A DNA stretch of 64,000 bases from CAVSVP01 sp963731125 (GCA_963731125.1 CAVSVP010000002.1:59544-123543), one strand, 5' to 3'; positions 37,121-45,781 are shown, numbered from the stretch's first letter. The notes: a model not told the origin generated them from the sequence alone. A program made the numbers and translations.

Positions 37121-38050
37121 ATGGACAATCCGCTGATGCGCCTGACGGACACAACGCAATCTCAGGCTTTGTACCGTGCCATTGAGTCTGATATCAGTGC
37201 CGCTATAACGGACTGGACGGCATGGCTGCGCCATGAGCAACATACCGCCAGCCGAACGGTCAGTGCCTATCAGAGAGATTTGTCGGCTTTTCTGCAGTAT
37301 CTTGCAAATCAGGCAGGTTATTCCGTCAACCTGAAGGTACTGACAACGTTGACGCTGGACGATTTCAACGGTTACTGCGCTTACTGTGCAGAGCAAGGAC
37401 AAGCGCCGGCGTCCCGTGCCCGCGCCGTCTCCACGTTACGTAACTTTTTTCGCTTCCTTGCCACTCAGCGGCTCGCCCGTAACCCGTATATTGAAGCCTT
37501 AGCAACGCCGAAAGTACCGAGGCCAAGCGGTAAACCCTTATCGCGGGAAAAAGCCTGGGAGGCCGTCGAATGGGTCGCCCAGCTCAGCGACGCTCCCTGG
37601 ATCGCCCGGCGTGACGAAGCCGTGTTTGCGCTTCTTTATGGCTCGGGGTTGCGGCTTGGCGAGACGTTGGCATTGAATCGCGCGCAAGCGCCTCGAGGGA
37701 TAAGTTTGACCATCGTTGGCAGCAATGGCAAACAGCGTTCCGTGCCTGTCTTGCCTTTTGTGCCTAATCTGCTGGCGGATTATTTACGACTCTGTCCCCA
37801 TCCACTGGATGCCAGTTCGCCACTCTTTGTCGGGTTGCGGGGCAAAAGACTCAATCCAGGAGTCGTGCAACGTCAGCTGCGCCGCCTGCGCGCCTTTTTG
37901 GGATTGCCTGCCACGGTTACTCCCCAGACATTCCGGCAGTGTTTTGCCCAACGTCTGTGTGCCGAGGGAGGCGATCTGCAGGCTATCCAAATCTTGCTTG
38001 GCCATGCGCACCGGACTACAACACAGCGTTACGTCGACCCAGGCAAGTGA
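37121..38050 (+). CDS. XerC-like tyrosine recombinase with altered active site
   Basis: 309 residues with the SAM-like N-domain (SRTVSAYQRDLSAFLQYLA) and the catalytic domain of Xer-type recombinases. Catalytic residues found: R178 (GSGLRLGE), K204 (SNGKQRSVPV), R272, H295 (LLGHAHRTTTQ) and nucleophile Y304 (RYVD). The HxxR motif reads Q269-T-F-R272, and the following conserved His is also Gln (RQCFAQ). XerC resolves chromosome dimers at dif together with XerD. Length and domain layout suggest XerC, but the missing His makes its activity uncertain. It may instead be a diverged paralogue. Confidence 0.8.
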   Translation: MDNPLMRLTDTTQSQALYRAIESDISAAITDWTAWLRHEQHTASRTVSAYQRDLSAFLQYLANQAGYSVNLKVLTTLTLDDFNGYCAYCAEQGQAPASRARAVSTLRNFFRFLATQRLARNPYIEALATPKVPRPSGKPLSREKAWEAVEWVAQLSDAPWIARRDEAVFALLYGSGLRLGETLALNRAQAPRGISLTIVGSNGKQRSVPVLPFVPNLLADYLRLCPHPLDASSPLFVGLRGKRLNPGVVQRQLRRLRAFLGLPATVTPQTFRQCFAQRLCAEGGDLQAIQILLGHAHRTTTQRYVDPGK

Positions 38051-38085
38051 CGAGCATTCACTGATTTTTCACTAACAGTGAAAGT

Positions 38086-38349
38086 CTAGTGTTCATGCCT
38101 ATGGTGCGCTAGCTCCTCGGAAGCATGCGCATGATCATGGGGCTTTATCTCGTGCTTAGTATGTTCGTGCTGGTGCTCTTGGGCGTCTTCGCCGTGGGCA
38201 TGGGGATGGGAATGCTGATGGATATGCCGATGAGCATGATGATGCATATGCTCATGAGTGTGTACTATTTCGCCATGCTGGTGTTGATGGGTATGAATAT
38301 GAGTATGTTCGTGGCTATGAAAATGCTTATGCTCATGTTCGTGTGACAT
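38086..38349 (-). CDS. Histidine-rich putative nickel/cobalt-binding protein
   Basis: 87 residues, of which 36 are His, mostly in alternating x-H or E-H steps (for example HSHEHTHIHTHQHQH). GAGGTGG lies upstream of the ATG on the minus strand. No signal peptide, so it should be cytosolic, where it could store or buffer Ni, Co or Zn. It diverges from the nickel/cobalt uptake operon beginning at 38585, which strongly suggests a metal link. Comparable His-rich proteins include Hpn in Helicobacter, but I see no homology beyond composition. Confidence 0.8.
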   Translation of the reverse strand: MSHEHEHKHFHSHEHTHIHTHQHQHGEIVHTHEHMHHHAHRHIHQHSHPHAHGEDAQEHQHEHTKHEIKPHDHAHASEELAHHRHEH

Positions 38350-38413
38350 TGTTCCACCTCGCTAGTGCTTGCTAAAAAGTCCAACCACCGTATTCGCCGG
38401 TGCTGACAGCTCC

Positions 38414-38449
38414 AGCATAAAAAAACCGGTAAAAAATACAACCACCGGT
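38414..38449 (-). terminator. Possible intrinsic terminator or attenuator before the His-rich gene
   Basis: Read on the minus strand, two ACCGGT blocks (38444-38449 and 38426-38431 approximately) can pair across a 13-base loop and are followed by a run of seven T. This lies in the leader of the gene at 38349, not behind a gene, so it could be an attenuator. A related pair CACCG/CGGTG sits nearer the gene at 38386-38402. Confidence 0.4.
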
Positions 38450-38584
38450 GGGATTTCCAGCAAAATTTACTCCAACAGATGCAACTCTGTACAGCATCGT
38501 CTATACTTACCCAGTCGCATAATGTTATAGCTGTCCCATAAGAACCATCCGAAGCGTTGATACCCACAAAGTAAGGAATCAGTT

Positions 38585-39367
38585 ATGCATGCTGCTTTTA
38601 GCAAATTCGTCACGGCCGCAGGGGTCGGGTTGATATTGGGAACTTCCCTTCATGCCTCGGCGCACTTTCAGGAACTGATTCCCTCCACGGACATCGTGAC
38701 CCCGGAGACCGATAGAACAGTCCATCTAGATGTCGTCTTCACTCATCCGATGGCAGGAGGTCCGGTCATGGAGATGGCGGAACCAGTCCAGTTTGGGGTA
38801 ATGGCAAATGGCGAAAAGAAGGATCTTAAACCCCAGCTTAAGCCGAAAACCATTGACGGCCAGACAGCTTACGCAGCTAGTTATGAAATCAACCGTCCGG
38901 GGGATTATATCTTTTATCTCGAACCCGCGCCTTACTGGGAGCCCACCGAAGGTAAATACATTACCCACTTTACCAAGGTAGTCGTCGACGCATTTGGCGC
39001 CGAGGAAAATTGGGATGCCCTGGTCGGATTTCCGGTGGAGATCGAGCCCCTGGTGCGCCCCTATGGGCTATGGGCGGGCAATACTTTCCGCGGTATCGTC
39101 AAGCGTAACGGCAAACCGGTGCCCTTCGCCGAGATTGAGGTGGAATACCGTAATGAAAACGGTGCGGTAACTATTCCCGCTGATCCCTTTGTGACCCAGG
39201 TGATCAAGGCCGATGCTAATGGCACCTTTGTCTATACGATGCCGAAAGCGGGCTGGTGGGGGTTTGCCGCACTGCTCGACGGCGAGCCCAGGCAGGGGCC
39301 TAACGGCAACTCCGTTGGCCACGAACTGGGCGCGTTGATTTGGGTAAAGACCGTGGCGATGGAATAG
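38585..39367 (+). CDS. DUF4198 periplasmic protein of nickel/cobalt uptake (NikK-like)
   Basis: 260 residues with a signal peptide (MHAAFSKFVTAAGVGLILG, cleavage near HASAHF). The body matches the DUF4198 pattern: HFQELIPSTDIV, DVVFTHPMAGGPVMEM, YEINRPGDYIFYLEPAPYWEP, and a carboxypeptidase-regulatory-like domain (GKPVPFAEIEVEYRN ... GWWGFAAL). It is first in the operon and lies 12 bp before nikM. Proteins of this type accompany nickel/cobalt ECF transporters as extra periplasmic components; their binding role is inferred. Confidence 0.85.
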   Translation: MHAAFSKFVTAAGVGLILGTSLHASAHFQELIPSTDIVTPETDRTVHLDVVFTHPMAGGPVMEMAEPVQFGVMANGEKKDLKPQLKPKTIDGQTAYAASYEINRPGDYIFYLEPAPYWEPTEGKYITHFTKVVVDAFGAEENWDALVGFPVEIEPLVRPYGLWAGNTFRGIVKRNGKPVPFAEIEVEYRNENGAVTIPADPFVTQVIKADANGTFVYTMPKAGWWGFAALLDGEPRQGPNGNSVGHELGALIWVKTVAME

Positions 39368-39378
39368 GGGAGACAAGT

Positions 39379-39996
39379 ATGCATATCGTTGATGGCGTCC
39401 TATCTGCGCCGGTACTGGTGACTGGGGCAGCGCTTGCCGCAGGGGGTATCGCCTTGGGTTTGCGGCGTATCGATATAGAACGCATACCCCAGGTGGCGGT
39501 GTTAAGTGCGGTGTTCTTCGTGGCCTCTCTGGTTCATGTCCCCGTTGGGCCGTCCAGCGTGCATCTTATCTTAAACGGTTTAATGGGTATCGCGTTGGGA
39601 TGGGCAGCTTTTCCTGCGCTGTTCGTCGCTTTGCTGCTACAAGTCGTGTTTTTTGGCTTTGGAGGTCTGCTAGTGCTGGGGGTCAACACCTTTAATTTGG
39701 CGCTACCCGCCGTACTATGCTTTTATCTCTGCGGGCCGGGAGTCCGTAACGGCAAATCGCGGGCCGCCTTTATCTGGGGTGTTTTGGCCGGTGCCCTGGC
39801 CATTCTGTTTTCGGTGCTGACCGTAGGTGCTTCACTGGCGCTATCCGGAGAGGAATTTATCGTTGCCGCAAAGCTGGTGTTTCTCTCCAATGTACCGGTT
39901 ATGGTGGTAGAGGGTCTGTTGACCGGGGCGGCAGTAGTGCTGGTGCGCAAGGTTAAACCGCAGTTGTTTAACCTGCCGCTACAGGTGCCTGCCTGA
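39379..39996 (+). CDS. nikM: NikM/CbiM substrate-binding membrane subunit of Ni/Co ECF transporter
   Basis: 205 residues from MHIVDGVLSAPVL; a longer frame from 39340 is not credible because GGGGAG lies right before the ATG at 39379 and the N-terminal Met-His pair forms the metal site in this family. About six membrane helices follow, with the conserved VPVGPSSVHLILNGLMGIALG containing the second His. It captures Ni(II) or Co(II). Context with DUF4198 and NikL-like genes and no cobalamin genes nearby favours nickel. Confidence 0.9.
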   Translation: MHIVDGVLSAPVLVTGAALAAGGIALGLRRIDIERIPQVAVLSAVFFVASLVHVPVGPSSVHLILNGLMGIALGWAAFPALFVALLLQVVFFGFGGLLVLGVNTFNLALPAVLCFYLCGPGVRNGKSRAAFIWGVLAGALAILFSVLTVGASLALSGEEFIVAAKLVFLSNVPVMVVEGLLTGAAVVLVRKVKPQLFNLPLQVPA

Positions 39997-39997
39997 T

Positions 39998-40669
39998 GTG
40001 GTCCTGATTGCCGTGAAAACGGGCGTCATTTTTATCAGCGCGCTGCTTTGTAGCGCCGGGTTCAATGGCTTGGCATTAGCCCACCAATTGCGGGTCTTTG
40101 CGATGGCCGAGGGTGCCACCATTACGGGTTACGCCTATTTTAGCGGCGGTGTTAAGGTAAAGGGTGCAAAGATAACTATCTTTGCTCCGGATGGCAGTCA
40201 ACTGGGGAAAGTAAAAACCGGCGAGGCGGGTGCATTTCATTTTCCAGCGACCGTACGTGTCGATCATAGGCTGATTGCCGATGCCGGCGCCGGCCATGTG
40301 GCAGAATTTACTGTAACAGCCGAAGAATTGCCGGACACGCTCCCTGGTAAGACCCTGGAGCCTCTCTTTAAAGAAGCCCTTGTAGTGAATGCCGTCACTA
40401 CCGCGCAAGCGCCACCATTGCCGATGACGAAGACTGCCGCTGTATCTCTGCAGCGCATGATTGAGCGCAGTGTGGCACGTCAGATCCGGCCGCTGCGTGA
40501 GCAATTGGATGCCTACGAGGCAAAAGTCCGCTGGCATGACGTGCTGGGCGGTATTGGCTATATCCTGGGTATTGCCGGCGTGGCTTGTTATTGGTTAGGA
40601 AGGCGGCCATTGCATTCTTTGAATACCAGTGATTGCGATAATGGCAGCACTACCGAATCAAGAAAGTAA
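39998..40669 (+). CDS. NikL-like periplasmic/membrane component of the nickel transporter
   Basis: 223 residues from a GTG at 39998 (a GTG at 40013 is the alternative). N-terminal signal/anchor (TGVIFISALLCSAGFNGLALA), a beta-rich domain (GATITGYAYFSGG, GAKITIFAPDGSQLG), a linker, then a coiled coil (ERSVARQIRPLREQLDAYEAK) and a C-terminal membrane helix (VLGGIGYILGIAGVACYWLG). This layout matches the NikL/NikN-type accessory subunits. It overlaps the next gene. Confidence 0.8.
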   Translation: MVLIAVKTGVIFISALLCSAGFNGLALAHQLRVFAMAEGATITGYAYFSGGVKVKGAKITIFAPDGSQLGKVKTGEAGAFHFPATVRVDHRLIADAGAGHVAEFTVTAEELPDTLPGKTLEPLFKEALVVNAVTTAQAPPLPMTKTAAVSLQRMIERSVARQIRPLREQLDAYEAKVRWHDVLGGIGYILGIAGVACYWLGRRPLHSLNTSDCDNGSTTESRK

Positions 40670-41423
40670 TGCCTGGAAGACTTTAACGTCGGTTTCAGGG
40701 GAAAGTTTCATTCACCAGCTTGACCCGCGCTTACGTGTCGTGGCCGCTTTGCTGTTTGCCTTGATTGTGGTGGCAGGCCGAGATTTTGTGATGCTGGGTA
40801 CAGGGTTGGGGATTGCCGTTTTGGTGGCGGTTCTGGCGCAGCTTTCTTGGTCTACGACACTGAAACGGATGCTGGCCATGGATTTTTTTATCGTGGCCAT
40901 GTTGATTATGCTGCCCTTGACTCTGCCGGGAGAGGCACTGTTCCAGCTCGGTCCCTTGATAGCCAGCCGGGAAGGTATGCTGCGTGCCATCGAGATTGCT
41001 CTCAAGGCCAACATCGTGATTCTGGCCCTATTAGCGCTGGTAGGGACAATTGAAGTGGTCACCCTGGGGCACGCTTTACACCACCTGCATATGCCCGAAA
41101 AACTCGTTCATTTATTGTTGTTTACCGTGCGCTATATCGAGGTGCTTAACCGGGAGTACCGGCGTCTGCGTCGGGCAATGCAGGCTCGGGCCTTTGTAGC
41201 CCGGAGCAATTGGCATACCTGGCGCAGCATTGGTTATTTATTGGGCATGTTACTGGTACGAAGCCTGGAACGTTCCGAACGGATCATGGCGGCGATGAAG
41301 TGCCGGGGGTTTCGAGGCCAGTACTATGTATTAGATCATTTTGCCATGGATCGCCGGGATTGGCTGTTTGCAGCCAGTTTTGGCGGCTGTCTGCTGGGGC
41401 TGGTAGGACTGGAACTGATGTGA
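40641..41423 (+). CDS. nikQ: NikQ/CbiQ (EcfT-type) transmembrane coupling subunit
   Basis: 260 residues from the ATG at 40641 (a GTG at 40629 is possible). Starts in cytosol with SFIHQLDPRLRVV, then five membrane helices. The two EcfT coupling motifs with Ala-Arg-x are seen as RRAMQARAF and AAMKCRGF (the second has CRG where ARG is usual). It links NikM to the ATPase. It overlaps the preceding gene by 29 bp and its stop overlaps the GTG of the ATPase gene. Confidence 0.88.
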   Translation: MAALPNQESNAWKTLTSVSGESFIHQLDPRLRVVAALLFALIVVAGRDFVMLGTGLGIAVLVAVLAQLSWSTTLKRMLAMDFFIVAMLIMLPLTLPGEALFQLGPLIASREGMLRAIEIALKANIVILALLALVGTIEVVTLGHALHHLHMPEKLVHLLLFTVRYIEVLNREYRRLRRAMQARAFVARSNWHTWRSIGYLLGMLLVRSLERSERIMAAMKCRGFRGQYYVLDHFAMDRRDWLFAASFGGCLLGLVGLELM

Positions 41424-42100
41424 ACGAGTTGTTTTTTCAGTTGCGCAATGTGCACTATGCCTATGACAGTCAGCGTTCTGTTCTGGCCGGGCTGGATTTC
41501 CATTTGGCGCCTGGTGAACGGGTGGGACTGACCGGTCCCAACGGCTGTGGTAAAACGACCTTGCTGCATCTGATGGTGGGTTTGCACAAACCCACGGCCG
41601 GTGAAATTTGGGCCTTCGGTCGGGTGCGCAGGACCGATAAGGATTACCATGAGGTGCGCACCCAGGCCGGTTTACTGTTCCAGGATCCCGATGATCAGTT
41701 GTTTTGTCCCACCGTGGCGGAGGACGTGGCATTTGGGCCCTTAAATCTGGGTAAGAGCCGTCAGGAAGTCCGCCTCATTGTGCAAGAGAGCCTGGCTGAC
41801 CTGGGACTGAAACCATTGGCGGAGCGGGTTACTTATCAATTATCGGGCGGCGAGAAACGATTGGTGACGCTAGCCACGGTGTTGGCCATGCAACCTGCCG
41901 TACTGCTGCTGGACGAACCTACCAATGCCTTGGATCAGCAGACCCGCCGCCGGTTAATTCACACGCTTCAGGGACTTCCTCAAGCCATGATAATCGTTTC
42001 TCACGATGCAGACTTTATCGCACGGCTCGCCACCCGTACCGTTTATTTGGAACAGGGCCAACTAATGTCAGGTTGCGGAACAAGCCAGGTTCACGAATAG
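41420..42100 (+). CDS. nikO: NikO/CbiO ATPase of the Ni/Co ECF transporter
   Basis: 226 residues from GTG at 41420, which overlaps the nikQ stop as GTGA; the frame is open further upstream but that part lies inside nikQ. Walker A GPNGCGKTT, Q-loop FQDPDDQLF typical of EcfA proteins, signature LSGGEKRLV, Walker B VLLLDEPTNALD and H-switch VSHD. It powers metal import and closes the operon. Confidence 0.92.
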   Translation: MNELFFQLRNVHYAYDSQRSVLAGLDFHLAPGERVGLTGPNGCGKTTLLHLMVGLHKPTAGEIWAFGRVRRTDKDYHEVRTQAGLLFQDPDDQLFCPTVAEDVAFGPLNLGKSRQEVRLIVQESLADLGLKPLAERVTYQLSGGEKRLVTLATVLAMQPAVLLLDEPTNALDQQTRRRLIHTLQGLPQAMIIVSHDADFIARLATRTVYLEQGQLMSGCGTSQVHE

Positions 42101-42142
42101 CAAGAACTGCCGGATTATTTGCCTCCTGCAGATGCATCCAAG

Positions 42143-42400
42143 TTAGGCACAGCCGCAGCGGCCGTGGGCACAACAAGCGCTGGCCGCCGGGGTCGATTCC
42201 CCTGTAGTGCCAGTTTTTCCGCTGCTGATAAAGACGCCGCCAGTGATCCTGCGCTGAACCGCGTTGTCAAGGGGCGTGTTACCCGGATCGACTTGAGCCT
42301 GGTTACACAATTCGCCCCACGTGGTTAAGTGATCATTGATGCTGTGCCGAACTTCTATAGTTTGGGAATTAGCTGGGCAGTAATAATCATAGCTAGGCAT
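42143..42400 (-). CDS. FmdB-like zinc-ribbon protein
   Basis: 85 residues from the ATG at 42400 (MPSYDYYCPANSQTIEV), with GAGGTGTAGT before it; the longer frame from 42445 is not needed. The N-terminus resembles FmdB-type small regulatory proteins (MPxYDYxC), but the second CxxC pair is lost (WGELCNQAQVD keeps one Cys). A Cys-rich tail CCAHGRCGCA ends the protein and may bind metal. It converges with the nickel operon. Function unknown. Confidence 0.75.
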   Translation of the reverse strand: MPSYDYYCPANSQTIEVRHSINDHLTTWGELCNQAQVDPGNTPLDNAVQRRITGGVFISSGKTGTTGESTPAASACCAHGRCGCA

Positions 42401-42494
42401 ACTACACCTCATATTGCCGATTGCCGCCGGCATTTTATAACACAAGAGCGCGCTGGTGTGGTATCTATTACAACAGCTTTATACAAATTAGCGC

Positions 42495-44177
42495 TCAGAA
42501 AGTACTTTCTTTCCCCAAGTGGAAGTAGGGATGTAACGTCTTTAATCGGATGTCTTCCACAGGCCCCCCGACGGTGAAATGATAGAGGCTTTGCCAGGAA
42601 TTGTTTTTGATGCCGAAAAGCTGGTGTAGAGCATCGTCAAAGAAGCAGCCAATACCAGTGGCACGAATCCCTGCCGCCTCGGCTTCAAGGTACAATACCT
42701 GACCGAGTAGACCGGCTTCCCAGAATAGTCGTGGATAAAACCAGGGTCCCTGCTGAATCAGGCTTGACTCGAATTCGGCCAACATGCCCAGTGCAAAAGC
42801 ACCAGCGGCAGCAATAGTCTGGTGACAACTGATGATTTCCGCCGCGTGTTGGACATCTCCCGGTTGCAACAGGTACAGCTCCAGCCCAGCAGGGCAGGTA
42901 GTGGGTTTTTCCCAGCGGAACTCCTGCTGCATAGCGGTTTGCAAAGACTGCCGGTGGCTTGCCTCCCGTGCTAGCAGATAAAGGCCAGGCGGCAATGCAT
43001 CGATGCGGTGAACGAATAACACCAGGGCTATCCGAGGTCGCCATGGCAGCATCTGAAAGGGAATAGGGGAAAGATGTGGGGTGACCCGTGCCAGCATGTG
43101 GTAAAACAACTCTCGGCTAAGACTGGTGCAGCCATCCATGGCAACGGCACTACGCCGTTGCTGGATGAGCCGACGGGCGGAAAGCCGGCGCTCGGGAAGT
43201 GTTCCGGTTTCTGCTTCAGGTAACTTTGCCCCATGTTCTAATTCCCGCCTGCTTAGCAGGCCGTGAAAATCAGTCGCCTGCGCCACCTCGTCGATAATTG
43301 GCCAGGAGTGATGTTCACGGCTTAGCGGGTTTTCTGTGCCGATGGGCGTGGTTGTAGTCAGTCTTTCCAGCAGTGCGGACGGCAGTTGCAGGTGAACGGC
43401 GGCGGGCGCTGCCGACGTGCCAGCGGGGAATAGTGCTAGTAGGCAATCCTGATGCTCGGCCTCCAGACCCTGCTGCCCATGGATACAGAGTAGTTTGGCC
43501 AGCTCCTGATCGGCGATGCATTCCAGCAGGCGGGTTTGCCAGCCTAGGACTGCGGCGGCCAGGCTAACGGTGCCGATGGCATGACCCACGTCGTGGTGGC
43601 AGTAGCGAAAGGCCCGTTCGCCATATTTCCAGGACTCTCGCCAGTAAATGGACGTCAGTCCCACCAGTATGCTACCTGGGGGTAACTGGACGGCAATGGC
43701 ATGCCATTCCCCAGCCGTAAGCGTCACTCGCTGTTCCAGGGCATGCTCGAAAGGCGCATAGTGATACACTCCAGCTTCGGCGCATAAATCCTGGATGGGA
43801 CCTGCCACTAAATAGCCTTCTGTCGGATGGAGATCGCCACTGGAAGGATTGCTGCGCAGTGACCATGGCGCCGTTCCCGGGGCCTGTTTCCAGGCGGTTA
43901 ACGCCAGACTGTCATAGAACAACTGGCTAATGGTGCTACGGTGTAAAGGTTGCGGCGCTATTGATTCTAAACTAAATAGCGCATCAAAATAAGGCTCAGC
44001 AGCTTGCGGTGGATGATCTAGGGGAAACCGTGGTGCGCCTGCATACCGCCGAAATGGGTCCGGTTGTGTCGCCCAGTCCAGATAGCCAAGGGAGCGTGCG
44101 TAGGCATTGAGATGATGCTTAGTGCGTGCATGGTAGTGTAGTACACTTTCGAGAGAGTTGCGGAGTTCAGTTGCCAT
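42495..44177 (-). CDS. SagB-type (nitroreductase-fold) dehydrogenase
   Basis: 560 residues with two tandem nitroreductase-like halves. N-terminal half: SRRS-like region replaced by TAWKQAPGTAPWSLRSNPSSGDLHPTEGYLV (in parts), ending GHAIGTVSLAAAVLGW. C-terminal half: LIQQRRSAVAMDG, then AAAGAFALGMLAEFE and GLLGQVLYLEAEAAGIRATGIGCFFDD. FMN-dependent SagB/ThcOx enzymes oxidise azolines in peptide natural products, but stand-alone members have other roles. No precursor peptide or cyclodehydratase gene is nearby. Start ATG at 44177. Confidence 0.85.
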   Translation of the reverse strand: MATELRNSLESVLHYHARTKHHLNAYARSLGYLDWATQPDPFRRYAGAPRFPLDHPPQAAEPYFDALFSLESIAPQPLHRSTISQLFYDSLALTAWKQAPGTAPWSLRSNPSSGDLHPTEGYLVAGPIQDLCAEAGVYHYAPFEHALEQRVTLTAGEWHAIAVQLPPGSILVGLTSIYWRESWKYGERAFRYCHHDVGHAIGTVSLAAAVLGWQTRLLECIADQELAKLLCIHGQQGLEAEHQDCLLALFPAGTSAAPAAVHLQLPSALLERLTTTTPIGTENPLSREHHSWPIIDEVAQATDFHGLLSRRELEHGAKLPEAETGTLPERRLSARRLIQQRRSAVAMDGCTSLSRELFYHMLARVTPHLSPIPFQMLPWRPRIALVLFVHRIDALPPGLYLLAREASHRQSLQTAMQQEFRWEKPTTCPAGLELYLLQPGDVQHAAEIISCHQTIAAAGAFALGMLAEFESSLIQQGPWFYPRLFWEAGLLGQVLYLEAEAAGIRATGIGCFFDDALHQLFGIKNNSWQSLYHFTVGGPVEDIRLKTLHPYFHLGKESTF

Positions 44178-44551
44178 AAGATGTTAATTATACTGTAATA
44201 CACGGTAATACCAAATCTCATTTATGCTTGTGCGTAGGCTGAGATATTATCGCTTCCCTACCAGGCTACCCTGTGTGGATTCGCTATTGCATACGTCCTT
44301 GTGTGCTGATGATGACACCCCAACTTATGCACCCACGAATTTGGAAAAGGGTATAAGAATTTTGCTAACAACTTCACGTCGAACGAAAGGGTTATTTGAT
44401 GATGAGGTGTATGCCACACCTAATCTAGGAGCAACCTTTCGAGCAGGCTTGGCAACATCATTAGTCCGACCTCGGTGATTCTCCGCTACACTTACGTTTG
44501 GCACGGCCGGTATTCGGGTGCCGTAAGACTTAATTTCTGCGGAGCTCAGCG
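44178..44551. other. Intergenic region with a short direct repeat
   Basis: 374 bp. GTAATAC occurs twice, 44195-44201 and 44205-44211, 10 bp apart, about 20-35 bp before the SagB-type start; this helical phasing suggests a regulator site. An open frame at 44224-44478 has no coding support. The strong GGAG before 44552 belongs to the next gene. Confidence 0.4.
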
Positions 44552-45781
44552 ATGCGTTCTCAAAAGCTTTATTTCAAGAATCGGGAAGGGGATCGGCTGG
44601 CAGCGCAGCTGGATTTGCCTGCCAACGGCGCACCGGTGGTCTATGCTGTGTTTGCCCACTGCTTTACCTGCGATAAGAACCTCAAGGCAGTGGGTAATAT
44701 TAGCCGCGCTTTGACCGAGGCCCAGTTGGCCGTCCTGCGCTTTGATTTCACTGGCTTGGGCGAGAGTGAAGGCGATTTTCAAGATACCAACTTTTCCTCC
44801 AATGTGGAGGATCTCGTTACCGCCGCCGAATTTCTGGAGAGTGAGTTTCAGTCTCCCCGGCTGCTGATAGGTCATTCTCTGGGTGGAGCAGCTGTGCTGC
44901 AGGCGGCCGCTCAGCTGCCTGCAGTTAAAGCGGTGGTTACCTTGGGCGCTCCGGCTGAGCCGCAGCATGTCACTCATTTGCTAGCGTCCAAACGCGAAGA
45001 AATCGAACGCACGGGTGTGGCCAACGTTACCCTGGCAGGCCGCACCTTCCGTATCCGCAGACATTTTCTAGAAGATCTGGCAGAGGCAAGGATGGCGGAG
45101 GTCATCGGTAATCTCAACCGAGCGCTGCTGATCTTGCATTCTCCAGTGGACCAGATTGTAGGGATCGATAATGCCGGTAAGCTTTTCCGCTATGCAAAGC
45201 ATCCCAAGAGCTTTATTTCTCTAGACGATGCCGACCATCTGCTTTCCCGCGAACAGGACTCTCTTTACGCGGGTCGGGTGTTGGCTACCTGGGTCTCGCG
45301 CTACCTGCCCGAACTGCTACAACCCAAGCGCTCAGAGAACCGCCTTGAGGATAATCAACTTACCACTCGTACGGAAATTGGCGGGCTCAGAACCCAGATC
45401 ATGGTGCGCGAGCATAGCCTAGTCGCTGATGAACCGCTGGAAGTTCCTGGTGGTACCAACGCCGGTCCGACTCCCTATGATCTGTTGCTAGCCGCCTTGG
45501 GCGCTTGTACCTCGATGACCGTGCGCATGTATGCGCAGCGTAAAAAGCTACCTCTAGAGGCGGTCACGGTGCGCCTGACTCACGATAAGATCCACGCTGC
45601 CGACTGCCAGGATTGTGAAACCAAGGAAGGCAAGATTGATCGCATCGACCGAGAGATTGAGCTACACGGAACTCTCGACGGCGCTCAGCGGCATAGACTG
45701 CTGGAGATTGCCAACCGCTGTCCGATGCATCGGACTCTGCACTCAGAAATTATGATCGAGAGCAGTTTAAAGGAAGATTAA
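44552..45781 (+). CDS. Bifunctional alpha/beta hydrolase - OsmC family protein
   Basis: 409 residues. The N-terminal alpha/beta hydrolase (1-255) has nucleophile S109 in GHSLGG, with D200 and H229 as likely triad partners and the HCFTC segment typical of this fusion. The C-terminal OsmC/Ohr-like domain (265-409) has two conserved Cys, C319 (GACTSMTV) and C390 (NRCPMHRTL), which reduce organic hydroperoxides in the family. Such fusions are widespread and of unproven physiological substrate. GGAGCTC precedes the ATG. Confidence 0.92.
   Translation: MRSQKLYFKNREGDRLAAQLDLPANGAPVVYAVFAHCFTCDKNLKAVGNISRALTEAQLAVLRFDFTGLGESEGDFQDTNFSSNVEDLVTAAEFLESEFQSPRLLIGHSLGGAAVLQAAAQLPAVKAVVTLGAPAEPQHVTHLLASKREEIERTGVANVTLAGRTFRIRRHFLEDLAEARMAEVIGNLNRALLILHSPVDQIVGIDNAGKLFRYAKHPKSFISLDDADHLLSREQDSLYAGRVLATWVSRYLPELLQPKRSENRLEDNQLTTRTEIGGLRTQIMVREHSLVADEPLEVPGGTNAGPTPYDLLLAALGACTSMTVRMYAQRKKLPLEAVTVRLTHDKIHAADCQDCETKEGKIDRIDREIELHGTLDGAQRHRLLEIANRCPMHRTLHSEIMIESSLKED

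Noticed and set aside
38125..38346. Met-rich plus-strand frame opposite the His-rich gene
   Set aside because: CAT/ATG complementarity makes any His-rich gene produce a Met-rich shadow; it has no ribosome site.
38086..38349. Low-complexity tandem repeat rather than a gene
   Set aside because: The frame has a good ATG and GAGGTGG site, varied spacer residues and a metal-transport neighbour, so a real protein is more likely.
44224..44478. 84-residue open frame between the SagB-type and hydrolase-OsmC genes
   Set aside because: No ribosome site, no recognisable motif, composition like random sequence, and it runs through the probable promoter region.
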